Shown: in pieces, positions 42,718 to 52,011 of the stretch
Position numbering within the stretch: position 1 is the stretch's first letter
Layout of the letters: each line of letters begins with the position of its first letter
Assembly (NCBI RefSeq): GCF_900142525.1
Contig: NZ_FRBD01000002.1
Span: forward strand, 186,001-250,000
Reading direction: 5' to 3'
DNA from: Xylanibacter ruminicola
GTDB taxonomy: Bacteria; Bacteroidota; Bacteroidia; Bacteroidales; Bacteroidaceae
Length of the DNA: 64,000 bases
Notes under the pieces: generated by a model
Database searches by the model: none
Told to the model about the DNA's origin: nothing
Seen by the model: only the letters and a program-made list of their open reading frames with translations
Translations under genes and position numbers: made by a program

Positions 42718-44427
42718 ATGAGAAAAGTATTTTTTAATGCGCTCCTTGCTGGAGCAATGATACTAACAGGTGTTAGTTTTTCAGCCTGTAGTAAAGACAA
42801 CGATGACCTCGAGACCCGTATCACGGCTATTGAAGGTTACTTTAACGAAGCAGTTGGTGCTACAGTTATTAGTGCAACCCAAGCTGCTGATGGTTCATGG
42901 ACTTTAACTATGAGTGATGGCAAGGTTATTACAACCCCTCCATCAAAGAGTGGATCTGAAGTTACGGTGACTGAGAATGAAAACAACTTTATTATTACCG
43001 TAAACGGAACACAGTATGTAATTCCTAAGGCAGCAGCTGCTTGTCAGCTGATTTACAGTCCTCAGTTTGAAGATGGCATTGAAGTATATGATGGTAGCAC
43101 AATCAATGTTCAGTTCCAGATGAGCCCAAGATTGGCTAATCTTGATAATGCCCAGATTGATATACAGGAGGCCCATGAACTAAGAACTCGTGGAAATAGC
43201 GAACTGTTTAAGGTTGTTGATGGAGCCAGTATTACCGGTGAAATGTTAATGGTTCCTGTTCAGGCAACTGGAGCTGAGGAAGGAAAGACATATGCCGTAA
43301 ATATGGTTATTATGCAGAATGGTAAGACATATATATCTAACTATTTCCGTATTAAAGTAAACAGTAATAATTTCGTGGTAGAGTCCCTTGAGGATTATGG
43401 CTTCGCTTCATCTGTAGTTGATGCTCAAAAGAGCGAGGTTACACAATCGGCTGCGGGTACAGATACTTGGCATTGGAATGCTACAATTCCTGCTGATCTG
43501 GTGGATGACTTTAATATGGCTGATTTCTTCACGGGTCTACCTGCTGGTGCTACTTTTGAGGTGGCAGGCGCTTCGAAACAATTAAATGAGAATGCCCGTA
43601 ATGCAAATGAAGTTTTAAAGAATAGTTTGGCTACTGATGGTTCTTGGTCTTTGGCCGGTCGTCCCGGTTGCGACTTTGAAGAGGGCTTTATGGTGAATAT
43701 TTTGGTTGATGGTGTCGTGAAGATGAAGGTTAACTGGATTTTCATAGATCCACTGAAGGAGGTTAGCTTCAAGGGTGGTTTCAATAATCTATCAGAACAT
43801 ATGGAAATCTGTCCGGAAGATGGATCAGGCTATTGGGCACCTGGCGCTAATAGTTGGGATATACAGAAAGCTTTCTCTGCTGTATATGATGGTGACGATA
43901 GTCAGGTTCCGATGCAGCATGGTGGCTCGCAGGCATTCTTGCATGAGCAGTGGGGTAAATACTCTGTTCAAATGAAGGAAGAGGGTGATATTATCTTCCA
44001 TGATGGCACCCGTCTTGCTTTGGGTGATCTTGGTAAGAAATATGCAAAGTATTCAAAGGGTGTCTATTGGTATCTTGGTGGTGCGGCAGTAACTTCATCA
44101 AATCGCCGTAATATAGCCGATAAGCCTGAGGATGAAGCTGCTCTTATTGAGAAGTTCGGAGGTAATTGTAATGGTGAAATCATTAGTGGATGGGACTGGA
44201 TTCCTTATGAAGACTGGCATGACCTTATTGGTATAGATATTACTGAGAGCGGAGTTATGACAACAGGTCAACAATATCCAGGCTGGGGACTTCGTATTCA
44301 TGCCCGTGCTGCCTATGAATATGCTTATGGTCAGCGATACATCGGTGATGGCGATGGTGGTATAGCATTCCTCTTTATTAATCGTCGTGGTGCTGCCGAA
44401 GGTGTTATCGATCCTGCTTCACGCTAA
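42718..44427 (+). CDS. Surface lipoprotein with DUF4988/PL29-N-type domain (PUL B)
   Basis: A 569-residue lipoprotein with the lipobox SFSAC followed by SKDNDDLE, an acidic surface-export signal. The start of the mature protein (LETRITAIEGYF...ATQAADGSWTLTMSDGKVI) resembles the short N-terminal domain called DUF4988 or PL29 N-terminal, a coiled helix followed by a beta repeat. The rest is beta-rich and I do not recognise a catalytic fold. It is unusual in being the first gene of the locus, before SusC. A hairpin directly after it may uncouple its level from the genes that follow. A surface glycan-binding role is likely; enzymatic activity is not supported. Confidence 0.72.
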   Translation: MRKVFFNALLAGAMILTGVSFSACSKDNDDLETRITAIEGYFNEAVGATVISATQAADGSWTLTMSDGKVITTPPSKSGSEVTVTENENNFIITVNGTQYVIPKAAAACQLIYSPQFEDGIEVYDGSTINVQFQMSPRLANLDNAQIDIQEAHELRTRGNSELFKVVDGASITGEMLMVPVQATGAEEGKTYAVNMVIMQNGKTYISNYFRIKVNSNNFVVESLEDYGFASSVVDAQKSEVTQSAAGTDTWHWNATIPADLVDDFNMADFFTGLPAGATFEVAGASKQLNENARNANEVLKNSLATDGSWSLAGRPGCDFEEGFMVNILVDGVVKMKVNWIFIDPLKEVSFKGGFNNLSEHMEICPEDGSGYWAPGANSWDIQKAFSAVYDGDDSQVPMQHGGSQAFLHEQWGKYSVQMKEEGDIIFHDGTRLALGDLGKKYAKYSKGVYWYLGGAAVTSSNRRNIADKPEDEAALIEKFGGNCNGEIISGWDWIPYEDWHDLIGIDITESGVMTTGQQYPGWGLRIHARAAYEYAYGQRYIGDGDGGIAFLFINRRGAAEGVIDPASR

Positions 44428-44438
44428 ACAACGAGAAT

Positions 44439-44464
44439 GGAGCAAGGTGCTCCTTGCTCCTTTT
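44439..44464 (+). terminator. Hairpin between the first PUL B gene and susC-B
   Basis: A perfect 9-bp GC-rich stem (GGAGCAAGG, loop TGCT, CCTTGCTCC at 44439-44460) followed by TTTT. It starts 11 bp after the lipoprotein stop and ends 22 bp before the SusC ATG. It may terminate part of the transcripts or protect the 3' end of the first message. No promoter is seen between it and susC-B. Confidence 0.65.
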
Positions 44465-44485
44465 AATCACTAATTACATATAATT

Positions 44486-47400
44486 ATGAGAAAGTATATT
44501 CTTATTATAATATGCATGCTTGCAGCATTACCAGGATTGTCACAGCAACGTGAGGTGCAAGGTGTTGTGACCGATAATGCTGGTGAGCCTGTTATTGGTG
44601 CGACAATACGTGTAAGAGGAACTGATAAGGCGACTATAACAGATATGAGTGGTCATTTTACTATTCAGGCCTCAACAAAAGATAAACTGAATATTTCTTT
44701 TGTTGGTTATCTGGATGCCGTAGTTACTGCCTCGCAGAATAAGTTGAAGGTAACTCTTAAAGAAGATAGTCATTTGCTCGATGATGTAGTCGTAGTAGGT
44801 TATGGAACTCAAAAAAAGGCTACTCTGACTGGTGCCGTAGCTTCTATAAGTAATAAAGAAATGACTGTTACTAAAAACGAGAATACTGTTAATATGCTGG
44901 CAGGTAAGATTCCTGGCATACGTGTTACTCAGTCCAGCTCGCAACCAGGCGAATTTAATAGTAAGATAGATATTCGTGGTATGGGAGCCCCACTTATCGT
45001 TGTTGATGGAATTCCTCGCGATCAATCTTATTTTTCGCGTATGGATGCCAACGAGATAGAAAATGTGTCGGTACTAAAGGATGCTTCAGCAGCCATCTAT
45101 GGTGTACGTGCTGCGAATGGTGTCATCTTGGTAACTACAAAACATGGAACAGGCATGAAGAATGGTAAGTTTGATATCACTTTCTCTGCCAACTACGGCC
45201 TGCAGTCATTCCTATATCTGCCAGAAACAGCATCGGCAGCCGAACATATTATGCTTTATAACGAGAAAATCAATAACAATTTAAGTAATAATACATATCC
45301 ACAGCGTTTGGGCAATGGCTTGAAGTCGTACAAAGATATGTTCTACTATACATCCCATGGTATATCTGGAACAAACTGGACCAAAGAGATGTTTGATAGC
45401 ACCTCACCACAGGAACAGTATAATGTGTCTTTGAATGGTAGTTCTCAGAAGATAGACTATTTTTTTAATGTAGGCTATATGAAACAGATGGGTAGTTACA
45501 AGAGTCATTCGATGAACTACAATCGTTGGAACTTCCGTTCAAATGTTGATGCTCGCATTACTGACCGTCTTAAAGCAATAGTGTCACTAAGTGGGTATCA
45601 GGATGAGAAGAATCAGCCATATACCGATATTTGGAGTGTATACAAGAAAGCGTGGACTTATCGACCAACAGCTAGTCCATACTTAAATGGTAATACAGAT
45701 TATCCTTCAAAAGACCCTGATTTTACAGAAGAAGCAAATCCTGTGACAGAGATTGATTCTGATTATTCAGGCTTCAGACGTGAGCGCCGCTATAATTTTA
45801 ATGGAGCAATGACTCTACAATACGACTTTAAGTATATAAAGGGTCTGAGCGCCAAGGCGTTTTACAGCTATGATTATTACACAACAGATAACCATAATTA
45901 TCAGAAGGAGTATAATCTTTATCGACTCAATGATCCTACTAAAGGTATGGACGAACCAGGCAATCTGGTTTCTTTGCCGCAGAATTCTGGAAAATCATAT
46001 GTACGTCGTTGGACAGATCCCAGTCATTCTACAGATTTGCAGTTGTCGCTTAATTACAATCGTGCATTTGGCGATCACAAAATTAATGCCTTGCTGCTTT
46101 ATGAAGAGCAATATAATACATGGGACAACTTTTCAGCCCAACGCAATATGCTGTTAGCAACAGAGTATCTGTTTGCCGGTGATACTGATGGTATGGCCGG
46201 AGCAAGTTCTGGCATTGGTGATATTACTCGTAGAGCATGGGTGGGCCGCTTAAACTATGACTATCAAGGAAAGTATCTTGCAGAGTTCGCTTTCCGTGAG
46301 GACGCTTCTTCTCGTTGGGCTGATGGTAAACGTTGGGGATTCTTCCCGTCAGTACTTATTGGTTGGCGTGCTAGCGAGGAACGTTTCGTTAAGAAACTTA
46401 TTCCGTTCCTTTCGAATTTGAAATTCCGTTTGTCGTATGGCGAAATGGGAGACGATGGTGCTGCAGGAACATATCCTCCAACTGTGGTAGGATATAATCT
46501 AAATAATGATTATGGTTGGTACTATACAGAAGGTACGTTGACAACAGGTGTCACCCCAACTGCGATACCTAACCCTGATTTGACGTGGTACAAGTCAAAA
46601 CTATATAATGCAGGTATTGATTTCGAGCTTTGGAATGGACTCCTTGGTGGAACTTTTGAAGTGTTTAAGCGCAATAGAAGTGGCCTTCTTGACCGTTCCA
46701 ACCGGACAATTCCAGGTACAGTCGGTGCTGATTTGCCTCTGGAGAATATGAACAGCGATATCACTTTTGGTTGGGAAATCAGTCTCTATCATCGTCATCG
46801 TATCGGTGAACTGGGCTATCAGGTTATGGGACAGATTTCTGCAGCAAAGAATCGTTGGGATACGCGTGCCAACAATCAGGGAAGTAATTCTATGAGTAAC
46901 TGGTATGATGTGAACCGTAGCGGACGAAATATGGATATTTGGTTTAGTATAGAAGAAGGCGGACGTTTTTCTAGTTATGAAGAAATACAGAAACATACTA
47001 CTATTGGTACTAATTATGGTACAGGAACTCTACCAGGAGATTATTGGTATAAAGATTGGAATGGCGATGGTGTGGTAGATGGAAATGATAATCATCCAGT
47101 CGCTACTTATAATCTTCCTGTATTCAATTATGGTATCTCATTGTCAGCCGATTGGCGTGGAATTGACCTCTCGATGAACTGGCAGGGATCAGCTGGTATC
47201 TATAATTTGTATGATGAGGTATTTACTGAAGTATGTCCGTTTAATGGTGGAGCTGCTCTTGACATCTATCTGGATCGCTGGCATACAAAGAACCTGACGG
47301 ATGATCCATGGAACCCTAATACAGAATGGGTGTCTGGATATTATCCCGCAACAGGTCATAGTTTCAACATTGGTACAACTGGAATACAGAATACCTCTTA

Positions 47401-47647
47401 CATTCGTCTTAAAACTTTGGAACTTGGTTATTCTCTCCCAAAGAAATGGTTAGGAAAAGTAGGCATAAAAGATTTGAGAGTATATGCTAATGCCTATAAT
47501 CTGCTGACTATTACCGGAATCAAGAATATGGATCCAGAGCGACCCGGTCATCAGGGTGGAGCCAATAATGGTACCGAAACAAGCATCTTGTTCTATAACT
47601 ATCCTGTAAACCGCTCGTTTAATTTTGGTGCAACGCTTAAGTTCTAA
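44486..47647 (+). CDS. SusC/RagA-type TonB-dependent outer-membrane transporter (PUL B)
   Basis: A 1053-residue receptor. Signal peptide 1-19, carboxypeptidase-D-like domain (about 24-105, VQGVVTDNAGEPVIG), then the plug with DDVVVVGYGTQKKATLTGAV, IDIRGMGAPLIVVDGIPR and SVLKDASAAIYGVRAANGVILVTT. The barrel ends with NRSFNFGATLKF. It differs clearly from the PUL A copy in the plug loops and barrel, so the two transporters probably take up different products. It is expressed by readthrough from 42665 unless an unseen promoter exists. The partner SusD follows after 18 bp. Confidence 0.95.
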   Translation: MRKYILIIICMLAALPGLSQQREVQGVVTDNAGEPVIGATIRVRGTDKATITDMSGHFTIQASTKDKLNISFVGYLDAVVTASQNKLKVTLKEDSHLLDDVVVVGYGTQKKATLTGAVASISNKEMTVTKNENTVNMLAGKIPGIRVTQSSSQPGEFNSKIDIRGMGAPLIVVDGIPRDQSYFSRMDANEIENVSVLKDASAAIYGVRAANGVILVTTKHGTGMKNGKFDITFSANYGLQSFLYLPETASAAEHIMLYNEKINNNLSNNTYPQRLGNGLKSYKDMFYYTSHGISGTNWTKEMFDSTSPQEQYNVSLNGSSQKIDYFFNVGYMKQMGSYKSHSMNYNRWNFRSNVDARITDRLKAIVSLSGYQDEKNQPYTDIWSVYKKAWTYRPTASPYLNGNTDYPSKDPDFTEEANPVTEIDSDYSGFRRERRYNFNGAMTLQYDFKYIKGLSAKAFYSYDYYTTDNHNYQKEYNLYRLNDPTKGMDEPGNLVSLPQNSGKSYVRRWTDPSHSTDLQLSLNYNRAFGDHKINALLLYEEQYNTWDNFSAQRNMLLATEYLFAGDTDGMAGASSGIGDITRRAWVGRLNYDYQGKYLAEFAFREDASSRWADGKRWGFFPSVLIGWRASEERFVKKLIPFLSNLKFRLSYGEMGDDGAAGTYPPTVVGYNLNNDYGWYYTEGTLTTGVTPTAIPNPDLTWYKSKLYNAGIDFELWNGLLGGTFEVFKRNRSGLLDRSNRTIPGTVGADLPLENMNSDITFGWEISLYHRHRIGELGYQVMGQISAAKNRWDTRANNQGSNSMSNWYDVNRSGRNMDIWFSIEEGGRFSSYEEIQKHTTIGTNYGTGTLPGDYWYKDWNGDGVVDGNDNHPVATYNLPVFNYGISLSADWRGIDLSMNWQGSAGIYNLYDEVFTEVCPFNGGAALDIYLDRWHTKNLTDDPWNPNTEWVSGYYPATGHSFNIGTTGIQNTSYIRLKTLELGYSLPKKWLGKVGIKDLRVYANAYNLLTITGIKNMDPERPGHQGGANNGTETSILFYNYPVNRSFNFGATLKF

Positions 47648-47665
47648 TTAAATAAAGAAAAGAAT

Positions 47666-49621
47666 ATGAAAACTATTAAATATCTATTATTTATAGCACT
47701 TGTAAGCACGCTGATAACTGCTTGTAATGATTTGGAACTTGAGCCTAAGGGCATCTTGGCCGAAAACCTGTTGTTTAAGTCTGAGGTAGGTGTGCAGCAG
47801 TATTTCGCGCGTGTTTATGTTTCTTTGCCAATAGAAGATTTTAATTATTATCAAGGCGAAGGTTATAAAAAAGAGGGAAACGCATGGGAAGGTCAGAAGA
47901 ATAGTCCGTCATCTGTATGTCTAGAGGGTAATGGACGAGGTGAGAATATGGATGCGGGTTATTACTGGCCGTATTCAGAAATACGATATGTTAATACTTT
48001 CCTGTCAGAATTCCCTAACTATCGTGAGAATTACACCGAAGCTGATTATGAAGCTTTGTTATCCGAAGGTTATTTTATCCGTGCTTTCTATTACTTTGGT
48101 TTGGTAAAACGTTTTGGCGGTGTACCTCTTATTAGTACTCCTCAAGATCCAAAAGCTGATTCTGACAGTTTGAAGGTGCCTCGTAGCACTGAGTATGATA
48201 CATATAAGTTCATTTATCGCGATTTAAAGTATGCCATGGAGCATGGTAGTACAGATAAAAAACGTACAACCCGTGGAACCGCCTATGCTGCAGCAGCCTT
48301 GATGTCGCGTGTGATGCTTTATGCTGCCTCAAGTGCAAATTATGGTTGGACGGTAGGAACTACAGGTCCTGCGGTAAATGCTGGTTTGATGATTATTCCA
48401 CAGGAATATGCAGAGGAATTTTATCAATATGCCTACGATGCTTGTAAGTTCTTGCATGATGCTGGCTTTAAGTTGCATACGGCGGGTGATGCTGAGACTG
48501 CTTTTGTCGAAGCACTGACCAATGACACCGAAGAGGATATCTTTATGAAGCGATTTGGTAATGTAACAACGCTCGAAGCAGGCGGAAACCGTAATACTGG
48601 ATTGTTCCATAGTTGGGATGCAATGACAATGCCACTTGGTACAGGTCTGTCGTCGAGTGTTGGATGTGCATTGCAAGGGTGTTGGGAGTCTGCTAAGTTA
48701 TTCCAGATGCCTGCAATTGTGGATGAGGATGGAAAACCAATCCGTTTTAATAATCCGTCTGAGTTATGGAATACTGATGAGATGGAAGGTCGTGCTCGCG
48801 CAACTTTCTTCTTCTCTGGGATGACAGAGCCTGTTTCAGGTGAAAAGATGGATTTCCAGGCAGGTATCTTTAAAACTTATGGCGATCATACCCAAGCTGA
48901 TGGTTGTCCTTATGGAGGAAGTAATGATTTTACCAATGAGAATCGTGTCATAGGTGGCGATAATGAGATGCTGAACGGAATGCGTATCAATGGTCGTTAT
49001 GGCATGGTAACAAATCATGGTGACGAAGGTTGGAACTATATGGGTATCGGTGTCCGTAAGTATGTTGGTACAACTACTAGTCGTGGTAAAGAGTTGCATC
49101 AGAGTTCTACCAATTGGAAAGTCTTGCGTTATGGTGAGGTACTCTGTAATTGGGCTGAGGCAGCCTATGAACTTGGAACTCTGCGTGGTAACGAAAGCCT
49201 GAAGCAGGAGGCTATTACACATATTAATGAGTTGCACGCCCGTGCTGGCGCCCGTCCTTATGTGTATAAGACTGATGCTCAGAATGTTAATGAGATAGAT
49301 GCAGAGCAATATCCCTATTCTTATAACGTTGATGAGAATTTGCAATACATCCGCGATGAGCGAGTGCGTGAGTTATGTTTTGAGAACCAGCACTATTGGG
49401 ATCTTCGCCGATGGAGAGTATATCATGACTTGTTCCAGAACACAATAGCTCATTGCCTTTCTTGTTATTATGTTCTCGATGAGGATAAATATATATTCTT
49501 ACCAGATGAACCAACTATGAACTCTTATCGCCGTACGTTCTATTCTTCGCAATATTACAAACAAATAGGCGATGATGAGATCAATAAGAACGATTTGATT
49601 ATACGCAATGATGGATTCTAA
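47666..49621 (+). CDS. SusD/RagB-type surface glycan-binding lipoprotein (PUL B)
   Basis: A 651-residue lipoprotein, about 95 residues longer than the PUL A SusD. The lipobox is LITAC followed by NDLELEPKG. SusD motifs include SEGYFIRAFYYFGLVKRFGGVPLIS, a conserved LRYGEVLCNWAEAAYELG, and IRDERVRELCFENQHYWDLRRWR. It binds glycan and forms the lid of SusC-B. The extra length lies mostly in the middle (about residues 250-430), where many Gly and acidic residues suggest extended surface loops. It is followed after 9 bp by a DUF3823 protein. Confidence 0.95.
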   Translation: MKTIKYLLFIALVSTLITACNDLELEPKGILAENLLFKSEVGVQQYFARVYVSLPIEDFNYYQGEGYKKEGNAWEGQKNSPSSVCLEGNGRGENMDAGYYWPYSEIRYVNTFLSEFPNYRENYTEADYEALLSEGYFIRAFYYFGLVKRFGGVPLISTPQDPKADSDSLKVPRSTEYDTYKFIYRDLKYAMEHGSTDKKRTTRGTAYAAAALMSRVMLYAASSANYGWTVGTTGPAVNAGLMIIPQEYAEEFYQYAYDACKFLHDAGFKLHTAGDAETAFVEALTNDTEEDIFMKRFGNVTTLEAGGNRNTGLFHSWDAMTMPLGTGLSSSVGCALQGCWESAKLFQMPAIVDEDGKPIRFNNPSELWNTDEMEGRARATFFFSGMTEPVSGEKMDFQAGIFKTYGDHTQADGCPYGGSNDFTNENRVIGGDNEMLNGMRINGRYGMVTNHGDEGWNYMGIGVRKYVGTTTSRGKELHQSSTNWKVLRYGEVLCNWAEAAYELGTLRGNESLKQEAITHINELHARAGARPYVYKTDAQNVNEIDAEQYPYSYNVDENLQYIRDERVRELCFENQHYWDLRRWRVYHDLFQNTIAHCLSCYYVLDEDKYIFLPDEPTMNSYRRTFYSSQYYKQIGDDEINKNDLIIRNDGF

Positions 49622-49630
49622 ATAAATCGA

Positions 49631-50410
49631 ATGATGAATATGAAAAAGTTACATTTAGGCCTGATCGCCAGCATCACTATGTTTGGATTTGTGTCTTGTA
49701 TGGAGATTGATAACTTTGATGAGCCTGCTGCATCTATAAGAGGCAACATCATTGACTCAACAACAGGACTCCCATATGTGGGATGTGTGGGCGACAACCA
49801 TATTAAAATATGGGAGAAGAGCTTTAGCACTAACCCGGCAGAACAAGGACTACATATCAAGTCTGACGGTACTTATGTCAATAATAAACTGTTTGCAGGA
49901 ACCTACGATATGTGCCCTGTAGATGGTCCTTGGTTCCCTGTCGATACGATCCGTGGCGTACAGATTGGAAATAATAACAACGCTACTCAAGATTTTATTG
50001 TAACTCCATATGTTAAAGTCAAGGATTTTGCAACTGAACTCTTGAAATGTCCAGAATCGGCTTATGATACATTAGTAGTAAGTGGACGCTTGTATGCTCC
50101 ATATCCAAAGGGGTATAATGGTATGGATATGCCACAAGTACGTGAAATACGTCCTTTCGTGAGTAATAACGAAACCTGCGGTGCCTCCATGTGCATGAGC
50201 TATTATTATAATGATCAGTGGCGTGTCAATGTCAGAAAAGGCTGGAGTGCAATTGGCGATATGGAGACTGGTGAAGGCAATCTGACCTATGAATTCCGTT
50301 TGCCGGTAAAGCGTGGCTATAATTATTGGGTTCGTATGGGTGTTAACATGAACGATCAGTATAACCATTGGAACTATTCGGAGATTAAATCAGTAACAAT
50401 TCCTCAGTAA
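49631..50410 (+). CDS. DUF3823 family surface lipoprotein (PUL B)
   Basis: A 259-residue lipoprotein with a short signal ending in a lipobox (FGFVSC) and MEIDNFDEP after the Cys. The body has two beta-sandwich domains: an N-terminal carboxypeptidase-regulatory-like part (IRGNIIDSTTGLPY) and a C-terminal part that ends WNYSEIKSVTIPQ. This matches DUF3823, which I know as a common partner encoded just after SusD in PULs. A surface glycan-binding role is the usual assumption. It is 3 bp before the next gene, so co-translation is likely. Confidence 0.82.
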   Translation: MMNMKKLHLGLIASITMFGFVSCMEIDNFDEPAASIRGNIIDSTTGLPYVGCVGDNHIKIWEKSFSTNPAEQGLHIKSDGTYVNNKLFAGTYDMCPVDGPWFPVDTIRGVQIGNNNNATQDFIVTPYVKVKDFATELLKCPESAYDTLVVSGRLYAPYPKGYNGMDMPQVREIRPFVSNNETCGASMCMSYYYNDQWRVNVRKGWSAIGDMETGEGNLTYEFRLPVKRGYNYWVRMGVNMNDQYNHWNYSEIKSVTIPQ

Positions 50411-50413
50411 AAT

Positions 50414-52000
50414 ATGAAGTGTAAAGTTAAGTTATGTGGCATGTTGGTGGTAGAGGCCTTTATTGGCCTCTCCATCATGGCTTGTTCTGGTGGTGGCAAT
50501 GACGATTATATTCCACCAGCCGTGATACCAGCCCCCCCCTCAAATCCTGGTACTACAGAGCCTGTCGCTGAATATAATAGCCTAGGTGATGGTTTTAAAG
50601 CTCATCAGGAAGGAGAACCTTACGAAACGTATGTAGGGTTGGTTATGTGTGGTTATCAAGGATGGTTTGGAACTCCAGGAGATAAGTCGCCTTTAACCAC
50701 TGTATATCCTAACGAAGGATGGTATCATTATCGCGAAAATGAGCAATTCCGACCAGGAGTGTTACGTAACAGTATTGATTTCTGGCCCGACATGTCTGAA
50801 TATGAGAACAAGTATGTTGTTGGGGATGGAGATCTTACGGGTTACAGTTCTCCATTTGTAATGCCTGACGGTACTCATGCCACGGTGTTTAGTTCATATG
50901 ATCGACAGACTGTTATGACTCATTTCAAATGGATGAAGCAATATAACATTGATGGTGCATTCATGCAGCGCTTTGTTGGTGAGATTATGGATTCTCGGCA
51001 TAAGGATCATTTTGATGTGGTTCTTGATAATGCTATGAATGCTTCAAATGAGTACCAGCGTGCCATTGCAGTGATGTATGATATGAGTGGCATAACAACT
51101 GATGCAAAAATGAGAATCATGATTAATGATGCACAAGAACTGATGAATAAATATAAGCTGAACGACCGCTCAAAACAGAAATACTACCTTTATGAAAATG
51201 GTAAACCGATGCTTGCTCTTTGGGGAGCTGGATTTAATGATGATAATCATCCTAAACCGTCTTTCCTTAAAACTTATGTTGACGAGTTAAAGGCTCAGGG
51301 CTGGAGTATTATGCTAGGCTGCCCAGGATATTGGCGCCAAGGAGGCAATGATTGCGTAGGCGGTTCGGAGCATACAGAGCTTATCAAACTTATAAAGCAG
51401 TGCGATGCTTTCATTCCATGGTATGTTGGTCGTTATGGTCATGATAACTTTACAAACAATGATTGGCAGACTCGAATTAAACAGGATATTGCAACCGCCA
51501 AGACCTATTCATCAGATGGTCATCGTGTGGTTTATGCAGAACATATATTTCCTGGCGGAAGCGATCGTAATATGCATCCGAATAATGGTAAAGATTCTCC
51601 AGACCATACAAACACAGGCTTCCGATTTGGTGGAAAGTTCTTCTGGAATCAGTTCTACTATGATATCAAGAACGGAACACAAGCTATCTACGTCGGTATG
51701 TTTGATGAGATGGATGAAGGTACTGCAATATTTAAGCAGTTGAATGTTAGCAAGGTTCCTAGTAATATAGCGTCTGAAGATTATTATGTGAATTATAGTT
51801 CTAATGGCAGTTATTCTGTTTCTACAAGTCAGCGCACAGGCTCTTCTATTCAGTGGAGTGAACTGGCTAGTTCTTTGAATATCTGTTTCCAGGGAATAGA
51901 TGACGACAAACCAACAGATTATTATCTGTGGTTAACAGGTGAAGGCCGTAAGATGCTTAATGGACAGATTAAAATGACAAAAGAGATTCCAACACGATAA
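50414..52000 (+). CDS. GH71/99-like glycoside hydrolase, lipoprotein form (PUL B)
   Basis: A 528-residue lipoprotein with the lipobox SIMAC followed by SGGGNDDY, so it is likely surface-exposed, and a Pro/Ser/Thr linker (about 30-50). The catalytic region starts at about residue 60 with YVGLVMCGYQGWF, then GWYHYREN, FWPDMSEY, the barrel strand IDGAFMQRFVGEI and a late MFDEMDEGTAIFK. These are marks of the GH71/99-like group. Characterised relatives are endo-acting alpha-glucanases (GH71) and endo-alpha-mannosidases or mannanases (GH99). Surface placement fits a first endo-cut on the polymer. The exact linkage is unknown. A second copy of this domain is fused to GH92 two genes downstream. Confidence 0.78.
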   Translation: MKCKVKLCGMLVVEAFIGLSIMACSGGGNDDYIPPAVIPAPPSNPGTTEPVAEYNSLGDGFKAHQEGEPYETYVGLVMCGYQGWFGTPGDKSPLTTVYPNEGWYHYRENEQFRPGVLRNSIDFWPDMSEYENKYVVGDGDLTGYSSPFVMPDGTHATVFSSYDRQTVMTHFKWMKQYNIDGAFMQRFVGEIMDSRHKDHFDVVLDNAMNASNEYQRAIAVMYDMSGITTDAKMRIMINDAQELMNKYKLNDRSKQKYYLYENGKPMLALWGAGFNDDNHPKPSFLKTYVDELKAQGWSIMLGCPGYWRQGGNDCVGGSEHTELIKLIKQCDAFIPWYVGRYGHDNFTNNDWQTRIKQDIATAKTYSSDGHRVVYAEHIFPGGSDRNMHPNNGKDSPDHTNTGFRFGGKFFWNQFYYDIKNGTQAIYVGMFDEMDEGTAIFKQLNVSKVPSNIASEDYYVNYSSNGSYSVSTSQRTGSSIQWSELASSLNICFQGIDDDKPTDYYLWLTGEGRKMLNGQIKMTKEIPTR

Positions 52001-52011
52001 ATTTTACATAT

